Assembly (NCBI RefSeq): GCF_902506345.1
Contig: NZ_LR733413.1
Location: 2,985,197-3,049,196, forward strand
Direction of reading: 5' to 3'
DNA from: Flavobacterium sp. 9R
GTDB taxonomy: Bacteria > Bacteroidota > Bacteroidia > Flavobacteriales > Flavobacteriaceae
DNA length: 64,000 nt
Positions 1-7,472 of the stretch are shown here, in pieces; position 1 is the first letter of the stretch; every line of letters begins with the position of its first letter. A model generated the notes under the pieces. The model was not told the origin of the DNA. It ran no database searches and was given only the letters and a program-made list of their open reading frames with translations. The position numbers and the translations under genes were made by a program.

Positions 1-647
1 AATTTATTGTTGTTATTACGGTCTTTCATCGCTACCAAAAGGTATTTTCCTGCCTTTAGATTTTCTAAACGAAACGTCTTTAAACTATCCAATGTATTGG
101 TAATGTATCTTGGTGCACTAGTGTATACTACTGAATCTTTGAATTTTTCATTCACTTCATACAGCATTACAGAAACAAACGATTCTACTTCTCTATCAAG
201 AGCGTCTTTCACTCTACCACCAAGAGCAAGCGAATCGATATAAGGTCCCGTAGAGAAAACATACTTGAATTGGTTCAAAGGATTGCCTTCGTTGTTGTCG
301 GTAATACTTTGTCCAAAATTAAAACTATAGGTTGTATTGGGTTGTAAAGTGTCTTTGATTTGAATAGTGAGGTATTTCGTTACAGTAGACGGAATAATCA
401 ACGGCTCATTTTTCATTGGTGGAGAAACGATGAGTTGTTTTTCTAGTCCTTTTAGTTTGATATATTCATCAAAAGTAAGTTTGATTTGATTGCCTTTAAA
501 ATTGGTGCTAAAATTTTCTGGGAAACTAATCTTAAGTGTTGGGGCAATGGTATCTTTTAAACCACCTGTGATACTTCCTTTTTTGGCACAGCCAATACAA
601 ACGAAAAGAAAAAGGAACAAAAGAAAACGGTAGTTGGATTGCGACAT
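1..647 (-). CDS. Ig-like domain lipoprotein, 3' end cut by window edge
   Basis: An open frame runs on the minus strand from an ATG at 647 to the window edge without a stop, giving about 215 residues. The N-terminus is a hydrophobic signal with a lipobox-like end (FVCIGC followed by AKKG), so an outer-membrane or periplasmic lipoprotein is likely. It continues with a beta-rich, bacterial Ig-like (Big_5-type) segment that includes FDEYIKLKG, NTTYSFNFG and FSTGPYIDS. Such lipoproteins are common in Flavobacteria and are usually annotated only as Ig-like domain proteins. The C-terminal part lies outside the window, so full length and any second domain are unknown. Confidence 0.75.
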   Translation of the reverse strand, partial: MSQSNYRFLLFLFLFVCIGCAKKGSITGGLKDTIAPTLKISFPENFSTNFKGNQIKLTFDEYIKLKGLEKQLIVSPPMKNEPLIIPSTVTKYLTIQIKDTLQPNTTYSFNFGQSITDNNEGNPLNQFKYVFSTGPYIDSLALGGRVKDALDREVESFVSVMLYEVNEKFKDSVVYTSAPRYITNTLDSLKTFRLENLKAGKYLLVAMKDRNNNNK

Positions 648-758
648 ATCAGTTTAACATTAGGAAGTACAAAATAACAATTATATTTACTGTAATTAAA
701 ATCTTTTTTGGAGTTTTAATGGAGTTGGTTTTGCTAATTTTACCTTAAAATTAAATTA

Positions 759-1160
759 ATGAATAAAATAGAACACATAGGAATAGCGGTCAAAGATTTG
801 CAAGCCTCTAATTTGCTTTTTGAAAAATTATTCGGAGCGCCCGCTTATAAAGAAGAAGTAGTAGTTTCTGAAGGAGTGAAAACCTCTTTTTTTCAAAATG
901 GTCCCAATAAAATAGAATTATTAGAAGCTACTAATCCAGAAAGTCCCATTGCTAAATTTATTGAAAAAAAAGGAGAAGGCATTCATCACATTGCATTTGA
1001 TGTGACCGATATTGTAGCTGAGATAGCAAGACTAGAAGGTGAAGGATTTGTGGTTTTAAATCCAACGCCAAAGAAAGGTGCCGACAATAAATTAGTAGCT
1101 TTTTTACACCCAAAATCTACCAATGGGGTTTTGATTGAGTTGTGTCAGGAAATTATATAG
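759..1160 (+). CDS. mce: methylmalonyl-CoA epimerase
   Basis: This 133-residue protein of the glyoxalase/VOC fold should interconvert (R)- and (S)-methylmalonyl-CoA in propionate and odd-chain fatty acid metabolism. It has the two-repeat VOC layout: KIEHIGIAVKDL at the start supplies the first metal histidine, GIHHIAFDV near residue 84 the second, and VLIELCQ near the C-terminus the glutamate ligand. The length matches the usual 130-140 residues. It is divergent from the lipoprotein gene at 647 and seems to be a single-gene unit. The family call is strong. Epimerase rather than another VOC enzyme is inferred from the length and the HPKSTNGVLIELCQ ending. Confidence 0.88.
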   Translation: MNKIEHIGIAVKDLQASNLLFEKLFGAPAYKEEVVVSEGVKTSFFQNGPNKIELLEATNPESPIAKFIEKKGEGIHHIAFDVTDIVAEIARLEGEGFVVLNPTPKKGADNKLVAFLHPKSTNGVLIELCQEII

Positions 1161-1252
1161 TTTTTTAAATACTTTATAAAGCTTCATTTTCAGTAGATTC
1201 CACTCAGAAGGCTACTGTTTAATGATAAAATTCAAAATCCACGATTAAAATA

Positions 1253-1284
1253 TTTGGTCTGAACAAAAAATAGTAGTAATATTG
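1253..1284 (+). promoter_or_regulatory. tRNA promoter, Bacteroidota type
   Basis: A TTTG at 1253-1256 is followed after 20 bases by TAATATTG at 1277-1284, one mismatch from the Bacteroidota -7 box TAnnTTTG. The predicted start lies a few bases before the tRNA 5' end at 1298. Spacing and position both fit. Confidence 0.5.
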
Positions 1285-1297
1285 CAAACTCTAAACC

Positions 1298-1371
1298 GGT
1301 CCTATAGCTCAGCTGGTTAGAGCACCTGACTCATAATCAGGTGGTCCCTGGTTCGAGCCCAGGTGGGACCA
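1298..1371 (+). tRNA. tRNA with CAT anticodon (Met or Ile2)
   Basis: A 74-nt cloverleaf can be drawn. The acceptor is GGTCCTA paired with TGGGACC, the D-arm contains AGCTCAGCTGGTTAGAGC, the anticodon stem-loop is CTGACTCATAATCAG with anticodon CAT, the T-loop is TTCGAGC, and the discriminator is A. No CCA is encoded. CAT can be elongator tRNA-Met or, with lysidine, tRNA-Ile2; I cannot separate these from sequence alone. It is not an initiator because the first acceptor pair is normal. The gene is the integration site of the island that follows. Confidence 0.93.
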
Positions 1372-1372
1372 C
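1329..1372 (+). repeat. attL: 44-bp direct repeat (tRNA 3' half)
   Basis: These 44 bp, from the anticodon loop to the 3' end of the tRNA, are repeated exactly at 19447-19490. The flanking bases differ on both sides (G/C before, T/A after). At this end the tRNA is intact, so the island restores the target gene on integration. Confidence 0.95.
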
Positions 1373-1385
1373 TAGTAAAATCAAG

Positions 1386-1418
1386 GGTTTCAAGATTCAT
1401 TTCTTGGAACCTTTTTTT
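1386..1418 (+). terminator. island-supplied terminator for the tRNA
   Basis: GGTTTCAAGA (1386-1395) pairs with TCTTGGAACC (1402-1411) with one G-U pair, followed by seven Ts. It lies just inside the island, immediately downstream of the tRNA. It replaces the original tRNA terminator, now 18 kb away at 19498-19533. Confidence 0.75.
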
Positions 1419-1420
1419 AT

Positions 1421-1443
1421 AAGCAAGATTTGAGCAAGGTTTT
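1421..1443 (+). repeat. left arm-type integrase sites
   Basis: AAGCAAGATTT (1421-1431) is followed directly by the variant GAGCAAGGTTT, giving a tandem pair with a period near 11-12 bp. The same 11-mer occurs twice at the right end (19323 and 19335). Short direct repeats inside both att sites are what the arm-binding domain of a tyrosine integrase recognises. The role is inferred. Confidence 0.6.
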
Positions 1444-1463
1444 TATCAAGAGATTTTATTATT

Positions 1464-1856
1464 TTATAATTCTTTAATAATTGAATTATAAATCTTAGGT
1501 GTTTTCCCCCAAGAGTAACCACCAAATTCTGACCAAGAACTTGAATTTTTTATATTATCCGGTAACTCAGCAACTGCATCATCGTGTCGGTATAATTTTA
1601 TCACATCATTTTCAATAAATGCAATGTAGATTTCTTTATTGATGTATTTTTTGTCAACCGTAAATCTTCCTTTCAGTTGAATTTTCATCATGTCATCTCC
1701 GTTAATAGCAATAAAGTCTGCGCCCTGCCAATCATCGTTTAGTCTCAGTGAATTGAACCCGTAATCTGCAAGTGATGAAGCAACCTTATGAAAGTTATAG
1801 TTTTCCTTTTGCTTAGAGTTTAATTCAGTATACTTTATTTTTTTTAGGTTTTCCAT
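1464..1856 (-). CDS. small PD-(D/E)XK-like protein, function unknown
   Basis: This is a 130-residue cytoplasmic protein. An N-terminal helix (QKENYNFHKVASSLADYG) is followed by DWQGADFIAINGD and then KIQLKGR near residue 60. The D...QxK arrangement is that of the PD-(D/E)XK nuclease fold with glutamine replacing the acidic residue before lysine, as in Holliday-junction-resolvase-like and DUF4365-type proteins. It is the first gene inside attL and is read towards the tRNA. A stand-alone nuclease or a DNA-end-binding protein is possible. I recognise no named family, and catalytic competence is uncertain. Confidence 0.6.
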   Translation of the reverse strand: MENLKKIKYTELNSKQKENYNFHKVASSLADYGFNSLRLNDDWQGADFIAINGDDMMKIQLKGRFTVDKKYINKEIYIAFIENDVIKLYRHDDAVAELPDNIKNSSSWSEFGGYSWGKTPKIYNSIIKEL

Positions 1857-2034
1857 AACTTATTTTTGTTTGATTAACTGTACATTCAAATTGATAAAAA
1901 TCTCCGTGAAATCAGGGGTGTAGAATTCTAAGGTTGGAGTATTGTAAAGTTTTTTTAATTTCATAAGATTACAAAGTTAGTTAAGTCAATGTTGAATTTT
2001 AAATTTTAAATAGCTTTTTATTATTATAAAAAAC

Positions 2035-2068
2035 AAAAATCCCCTATCCATTTAGTGGCGGGGATTTT
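2035..2068 (-). terminator. rho-independent terminator
   Basis: AAAATCCCC (ending 2044) pairs with GGGGATTTT (2060-2068), and the A-run reads as a U-tract on the minus strand. It sits 19 bases beyond the stop of the gene at 2087-2416. Confidence 0.75.
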
Positions 2069-2086
2069 GATTTGTTTTGAAAATTA

Positions 2087-2416
2087 TTAGTTGAATTCTA
2101 CCTCAACTTCTAATTTCTTTGAAATTCGCTCTATTGCTTTATTGAAGCCTTTAACATCTTTGTTTGTTATAACATATACGTCGTGTAACGGTTTGTATAA
2201 ATTATATTTTAATGCTGACTCCGGTATGTCTTCATAATTCAAACATACTGTTTTACCTAATGCAACACTTGCATCTCTTCTTGATTTAAATTCCCCGTGG
2301 GTGCCTTCTAAAACGTCTTTAACAAGGTCATAATACGTTTGTGCGTATGATTTGTTGTTGTAGTCTTTGTTGTTGAATTTGAATTTTCTGTTCTCGAATT
2401 TGTTTCTTAATTCCAT
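2087..2416 (-). CDS. hypothetical protein
   Basis: This 109-residue soluble protein is rich in lysine, asparagine and tyrosine (NRKFKFNNKDYNNKSYAQTYY), with a central SRRDASVALGKTV and a charged C-terminus (ERISKKLEVEVEF). No signal peptide or membrane segment is visible. The strong terminator directly downstream and AT-rich DNA upstream support a real transcription unit. It lies between the left-end nuclease-like gene and the defence operon. I do not recognise the family; a regulator of the neighbouring operon is only a guess. Confidence 0.6.
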   Translation of the reverse strand: MELRNKFENRKFKFNNKDYNNKSYAQTYYDLVKDVLEGTHGEFKSRRDASVALGKTVCLNYEDIPESALKYNLYKPLHDVYVITNKDVKGFNKAIERISKKLEVEVEFN

Positions 2417-3103
2417 AATACTTGATTTAATTTAAATGTTTAAAAAATTGAATTTGAAAGAGTAGCTACCTGATTTCGAGGACAAAAATAAGAGCGTAAT
2501 AAGCGCTGTACTGCATAAAAAATATTTTTTTATTTGAAACTTTTGTACAGGGTCTAGTTTGTTAATTTTAAGTATTTTAGTGTATTGCTAACCTCATTAT
2601 AATATTTTGAGGTTTAATCAAATTATATTAAAAATGTGTGGTGTATTCGGTGTGAATTATTGTTTCTGTACCGAATAATTTATTAAATAAAAAAGCTATA
2701 ATTTTTTCTGTTTGCTGGTGCAGGTAAATTTTATTTGTAGGTGATTTATTAGTTAGTTCTTTCAGTTTGTATTGGGTGGTTGTTTTTTTGAGGCTTGCCC
2801 CCCAGGCCCCCCAAATCAATTTTTGATATATTTTGGAGAGGATAAGTTATTAATATAGACAGAAGACCCAGTAGCCCCACTTCATATCATTGCTTTTCGT
2901 GATGGGGTATGACAGTCATTATTTCAGACTCGAGTATCTACACTATAATAAATATAGTCATACTCGAAAAAATAAAGAGTTGATTAAAAATATTTTTAAA
3001 AATCTTAGGTCAGTCTTGACGATAAGAGAGAATTTTCTTCTTTATTATAGAATTTCTTCGCAATTTTGTATATTAACCTCCAAAAGATAGAAATCCCAAA
3101 TAA
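2417..3103. other. 687-bp intergenic region upstream of the defence operon
   Basis: No convincing gene is present; the short frames at 2628-2819 and 2890-3090 lack plausible content. It contains a 7-bp inverted repeat AACCTCA/TGAGGTT (2590-2596, 2608-2614), two adjacent C6 tracts at about 2789-2806 in otherwise AT-rich DNA, and a strong two-part hairpin at 2930-2967. A regulatory leader or small RNA is possible. Confidence 0.5.
2930..2967. promoter_or_regulatory. 38-bp hairpin or operator upstream of the defence operon
   Basis: TCGAGTAT (2930-2937) pairs with ATACTCGA (2960-2967). Inside, ACTATA (2942-2947) pairs with TATAGT (2953-2958) around a 5-base loop. It lies 136 bp before the methyltransferase start and is not followed by a U-tract, so an operator or structured leader is more likely than a terminator. 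Confidence 0.5.
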
Positions 3104-5797
3104 ATGAACATTACTCAGATAGAATCGAATATACAATCCCTAATCGTTAATTTTAATGAGGAGTCCTTTATCTATGATTTTTTAATTGCGTTTGGCACAC
3201 CTAATGCAACGATTAAAAAATTGCAAATTGGGTCACTCAACCTATCTAAAAAAGAGGATGAGGTCCTATGGAAGAAAAAACTATATTTTGCTCGAATTGC
3301 ATCTAACTCATTACACAGTTTTATTGATTCAGTAAGAAAAGATGAGACTATCAACAAACAGCAACCTCGTTTTATTATTGTTATCAACGACAAATCTTTG
3401 GTTGCATATGATACTAAAACTGCGGATTCATTAGATTGTGAACTTATAGATTTACCAAAACATTTTTCTTTTTTTCTTCCTTTTGCCGGTATGGAGAAAG
3501 CACAACATCAAGTGGAAAACCCTGCGGATGTTAAAGCTTCCGAGCGGATGGCAAAATTGTATGATGAAATTAGAAAGGACAATCAATTTGATACAGAAGA
3601 AGAAGTACATGGTTTAAATGTCTTCTTGTCCCGATTGTTATTTTGTTTTTTTGCTGAAGACACAGGAATATTTGAGACAAGTCAATTTACTCATTCCATA
3701 AGTAATCATACACAAACAGACGGAAGCGATTTAGATACTTATCTTGATAGAGTTTTTGAGATAATGAATATCCCAAAAGAAACCCGTGCAAGTATACCTC
3801 AATTCTTAAACGATTTTCCTTATGTGAATGGTGGGTTGTTTAAAGATTTTTACAAAGCACCCCAATTTACAAGACGAAGTCGTCAGGTGATACTTGAATG
3901 TGGAGAATTAAGTTGGAGTGAAATAAACCCGGATATTTTTGGTTCCATGATTCAGGCGGTGATTACACCTGAACACCGAGGAGGAATGGGGATGCACTAC
4001 ACAAGTGTACCAAATATTATGAAGGTAATTGAGCCTTTGTTTTTAAATGAATTGTATGAAACCTTTAATGATAGTAAAGGAAATATCAAGAAACTAAACG
4101 AGTTGTTAAAACGACTTTGGAATATAAAAATATTTGACCCCGCTTGTGGAAGTGGTAACTTTTTGATTATATCCTATAAAGAACTCCGCAAGTTAGAGAT
4201 GTTAATCTTTCAAGAGATTGATAAAGTTAGCGGAACCTACACCAACCAATTTACCGGTATTACATTAAACAACTTTTTTGGTATTGAGTTGGATGACTTT
4301 GCTCACGAAGTGGCTATCTTATCTTTATGGTTAGCCGAACACCAAATGAATGTGGAGTTTACCAAACAATTTGGTCGTTCACAACCCTCATTACCATTAA
4401 AACAAACCGGTAACATTGTGCAAGGAAATGCGTGCCGAATAGATTGGGAAGTGGTTTGCCCTAAAAATGAAAATGATGAGATTTATATTTTAGGGAATCC
4501 TCCTTATGTTGGGTTTAAAATGCAAAATATTGAACAGAAAAAAGATATGGAGAAGATACTTTTTAATGTTACAGATTTTAAATCATTGGATTACATTTCA
4601 TGTTGGTTTTATAAAGCTGCAAATTTTATAGATAAAAAAAATATTAAATCAGCATTTGTAACAACAAACTCTATCTGTCAAGGAACCCAAGTTTCCTCTT
4701 TATGGCCAAGTATATTTAAATTAAATATTGAAATATTTTTTTGTTATGCCTCCTTTCAGTGGTCTAACAATGCAAAATCAAACGCAGGTGTTTCTTGTAC
4801 TATAATTGGACTTAGGAAAATCTCAGTGGAAGAGAAATTTATTTATGATAAATCAATTAAAAAGAAAGCAGTCAATATTAATGCTTATTTAATAGATTAC
4901 CCAAATATAGTTGTAACTAAAAGTAAAATTTCAGTATCAGATTTTCCAAAAATTTCGGATGGTAGTGGTGCACTAGATGGAGGGAATCTTATTTTTAATG
5001 AAAATGAAAAAAATGAATTACTAAAATCATATCCGCAAGCAAACTTTCTATTTAGAAGGTTATATGGCTCAGAGGAATTTATTAATGATTTGTATAGATG
5101 GTGTTTATGGATTGAAGACAATGATTATGAGTTTGCAAAAACAATTCCACCAATTAATCAAAGAATTGAAAATGTTAGAAATGCTAGAATAAACGGAGGG
5201 ACAAGAGGACAAAACTGTATAAATACACCTTATAAGTTTGCATGGATAAATCAACCGCGAGAACGGTTGATAATAATTCCAACTGTTTCGTCTGAACGTA
5301 GAGAATATATTCCAATAGGATACCTTAAAAATGATGTTATTATTTCAAATTCTGCTAGTATTATACACGACCCTGAAATGTATATTTTTAGTATTATTAC
5401 TTCTAGAATCCATAATAATTGGGTTAAAACTGTCGCTGGAAAATTAGAAAACCGTATAAGATATACTTCAGCCGTATGTTATAATACTTTCCCCTTTCCG
5501 AAGATATCAAAAGTTCAGAGAGAAGAACTTGAAAATTGTGCATTTAAAATATTAGAAGAACGCGAAAAACACTCTGAAAAAACAATGGCGCAATTGTATG
5601 ACCCGGATAAAATGCCGGAAGGATTACGTGAGGCACACCGTCAAAATGATTTAGCCGTTGAAAGATGTTATCGTTTAAAACCCTTTGATAGTGATGAAGA
5701 GCGTTTGGAGTATTTGTTTAAGTTATATGAACAAATGATAGCTAAAGAAAAAGAACAAGGGACTTTATTTGAATCAACTAAAAAGAAGAGAAAATGA
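3104..5797 (+). CDS. MmeI-like class I adenine DNA methyltransferase
   Basis: This 897-residue protein probably makes N6-methyladenine in DNA. SAM-binding motif I is FDPACGSGNFL near residue 344 and catalytic motif IV is GNPPYVGF near 464, in gamma-class order. The C-terminal half is a probable target-recognition region (SDGSGALDGGN, INQPRERLIIIP). The N-terminus resembles the MmeI/type IIL N-terminal domain, but I cannot find a D...ExK nuclease signature; the expected place reads NLSKKEDEVLWKKKL, so cleavage probably comes from a partner. It is the first gene of a four-gene operon and overlaps the next gene by 4 bp (ATGA). DrmMI of class 1 DISARM and stand-alone type IIG enzymes are relatives to compare. 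The enzyme call is strong; the role in defence is inferred from context. Confidence 0.88.
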   Translation: MNITQIESNIQSLIVNFNEESFIYDFLIAFGTPNATIKKLQIGSLNLSKKEDEVLWKKKLYFARIASNSLHSFIDSVRKDETINKQQPRFIIVINDKSLVAYDTKTADSLDCELIDLPKHFSFFLPFAGMEKAQHQVENPADVKASERMAKLYDEIRKDNQFDTEEEVHGLNVFLSRLLFCFFAEDTGIFETSQFTHSISNHTQTDGSDLDTYLDRVFEIMNIPKETRASIPQFLNDFPYVNGGLFKDFYKAPQFTRRSRQVILECGELSWSEINPDIFGSMIQAVITPEHRGGMGMHYTSVPNIMKVIEPLFLNELYETFNDSKGNIKKLNELLKRLWNIKIFDPACGSGNFLIISYKELRKLEMLIFQEIDKVSGTYTNQFTGITLNNFFGIELDDFAHEVAILSLWLAEHQMNVEFTKQFGRSQPSLPLKQTGNIVQGNACRIDWEVVCPKNENDEIYILGNPPYVGFKMQNIEQKKDMEKILFNVTDFKSLDYISCWFYKAANFIDKKNIKSAFVTTNSICQGTQVSSLWPSIFKLNIEIFFCYASFQWSNNAKSNAGVSCTIIGLRKISVEEKFIYDKSIKKKAVNINAYLIDYPNIVVTKSKISVSDFPKISDGSGALDGGNLIFNENEKNELLKSYPQANFLFRRLYGSEEFINDLYRWCLWIEDNDYEFAKTIPPINQRIENVRNARINGGTRGQNCINTPYKFAWINQPRERLIIIPTVSSERREYIPIGYLKNDVIISNSASIIHDPEMYIFSIITSRIHNNWVKTVAGKLENRIRYTSAVCYNTFPFPKISKVQREELENCAFKILEEREKHSEKTMAQLYDPDKMPEGLREAHRQNDLAVERCYRLKPFDSDEERLEYLFKLYEQMIAKEKEQGTLFESTKKKRK

Positions 5798-7425
5798 TAG
5801 CGGTATTAGAACGATTATTAGCCTTAGACGAAGAAAACGAAATCGTTGAGTTTAAAGAAGCTAAAATGCAATTTGACAAAGACAAATTAGGTCAGTATTT
5901 TTCTGCGTTAAGTAACGAAGCTAATTTAAAAGGTAATGGTCAGGCTTGGCTTGTTTTAGGAATTAAAAACGACAAAACTGTCGTTGGGACTTCAATTTCT
6001 GAGAAACAGTTAAATGAGTATAAATTAGAAATTGCTAATCATACATCTCCTAAATTGTCATTCATAGATGTTCACAGGGTTGTTTATCAAGGCAAAAATA
6101 TACTTTTAATGGAAATCCCCTCTGCTCCAAAAGGAATGCCGGTATCTTGGAAGGGTTTTTGGTATGGAAGAGATGGAGAAAGTTTAGGGTCATTAAATAT
6201 GGTCGAAATGGACACTATACGAAATCAAGTAAAGTTAGCGGATTGGTCTGCACAAATAGTTCAAGGTGCAACTATTCAAGACTTATCTCAAGACGGTATC
6301 CAAAAAGCAAGACAACAATTTGCACTTAAAAACCCCTCTTTAGCTGAGGACATTAGTAAATGGGATGACCTGACGTTTTTGAATAAAGCTAAAATTACTA
6401 TTCAAAATCAAATTACAAATACCGCAATATTACTTTTAGGAAAACCGGAAGCTGAACATTTTATCAATCCCGCTACTGCAAAAATTACTTGGATATTAAA
6501 AGATAGAGATGGTGTTGAAAAAGATTATCAACACTTTACTTGTCCCCTTATATTGAGTGTAGAAAGTGTGTATGGGAAAATAAGGAATTTGAAATACAGA
6601 TATCTTCAGGATGGTTCGCTATTTCCGGAAGAAGTAGACCAATTTGACCCTTATATTATTAGAGAGGCGTTGAACAATTGTATTGCTCATCAAGATTATA
6701 CCCTTGGTGGTAAGATTAACATTATAGAAAGAGAAGACGGTGTATTAACTTTTTTAAACTTGGGTAGCTTTATACCGTTAAGTGTTGAAAAAGTAATAAA
6801 CTCTGACTCACCTGAATCAAAATACCGAAATCATTTTTTAGCAAATGCTATGGTAGGTCTTAATATGATTGATACTATTGGAAGTGGAATAAAAAAAATG
6901 TTCTTGATTCAACGAAAAAAGTATTTCCCTTTACCCGATTTTGACACGTCAAATAATAAAGTTCAAGTTCAAATAATCGGGAAAGTTATAGATGTTAATT
7001 ATGCACGAAAGATTGCTCAAATGCCTGTATTAACTCTAAATGAAATCATACTTCTTGATAAAGTTGCTAAACATAAACTTTTAAATGATATAGAGATAGC
7101 AACTCTAAAATCGAAAAAGTTGATTGAAGGAAGAAAACCTAATTTTCATATTGCTTCTACAGTTGCTAATGTGACAGGAGAAAGAGCGGATTATATTAAA
7201 CAAAGAGGTATTGATGATTCGTATTGCCAAAAAATAATCACCGATTATTTAGCAAAATTTAGTGTGGGTAAAAGAGAAGATTTTGAAAGTATACTTTTAG
7301 ACAAACTTCCGGATGTTTTAGACATTACACAAAAGAAAAATAAAATAAAAAACAACCTCCAATCTCTCAAAAGGCAAGGTATTATTGAGCCTCTTGGTAA
7401 AGCTTGGATAATGTCTAAGAAATAA
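5794..7425 (+). CDS. AlbA_2 (Schlafen-type) plus HATPase_c_4 protein
   Basis: This 543-residue protein has an N-terminal AlbA_2/Schlafen-type domain (residues about 15-125; EIVEFKEAK, FSALSNEANLKG, WLVLGIKND). A GHKL-type ATPase segment follows, with N-box REALNNCIAHQDY near residue 290 and SGIKKMF near 365. The C-terminus looks winged-helix-like (KNKIKNNLQSLKRQGIIEPLG). Family members are often called putative transcriptional regulators, yet recur in defence loci. Translation is coupled to the methyltransferase by the 4-bp overlap. It may act as an ATP-dependent sensor or regulator. The inverted and tandem TTAGACAT copies around its stop codon could be its operator. Confidence 0.82.
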   Translation: MIAVLERLLALDEENEIVEFKEAKMQFDKDKLGQYFSALSNEANLKGNGQAWLVLGIKNDKTVVGTSISEKQLNEYKLEIANHTSPKLSFIDVHRVVYQGKNILLMEIPSAPKGMPVSWKGFWYGRDGESLGSLNMVEMDTIRNQVKLADWSAQIVQGATIQDLSQDGIQKARQQFALKNPSLAEDISKWDDLTFLNKAKITIQNQITNTAILLLGKPEAEHFINPATAKITWILKDRDGVEKDYQHFTCPLILSVESVYGKIRNLKYRYLQDGSLFPEEVDQFDPYIIREALNNCIAHQDYTLGGKINIIEREDGVLTFLNLGSFIPLSVEKVINSDSPESKYRNHFLANAMVGLNMIDTIGSGIKKMFLIQRKKYFPLPDFDTSNNKVQVQIIGKVIDVNYARKIAQMPVLTLNEIILLDKVAKHKLLNDIEIATLKSKKLIEGRKPNFHIASTVANVTGERADYIKQRGIDDSYCQKIITDYLAKFSVGKREDFESILLDKLPDVLDITQKKNKIKNNLQSLKRQGIIEPLGKAWIMSKK

Positions 7426-7460
7426 ATTTAGACATTCATTAGACATTCATTAGACATTTA
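7410..7460 (+). repeat. operator-like cluster: inverted plus three tandem 11-mers
   Basis: AATGTCTAA (7410-7418) and TTAGACATT (7428-7436) form a perfect 9-bp inverted repeat. TTAGACATTCA is then repeated in tandem at 7428, 7439 and 7450, the last copy with one change. The 11-bp period equals one helical turn. The cluster spans the stop codon of the AlbA_2 gene and the gap before the helicase start at 7473. Confidence 0.65.
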
Positions 7461-7472
7461 ATTCAAAATAAT

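Noticed and set aside
2628..2819. 63-codon minus-strand frame ending in WGAWGAS-like repeats
   Set aside because: Its start region is made only of the G6 tracts; no ribosome-binding site or family.
2890..3090. 66-codon frame before the methyltransferase
   Set aside because: It has a non-ATG start, a composition unlike a protein, and overlaps the hairpin at 2930-2967. I see it as chance.
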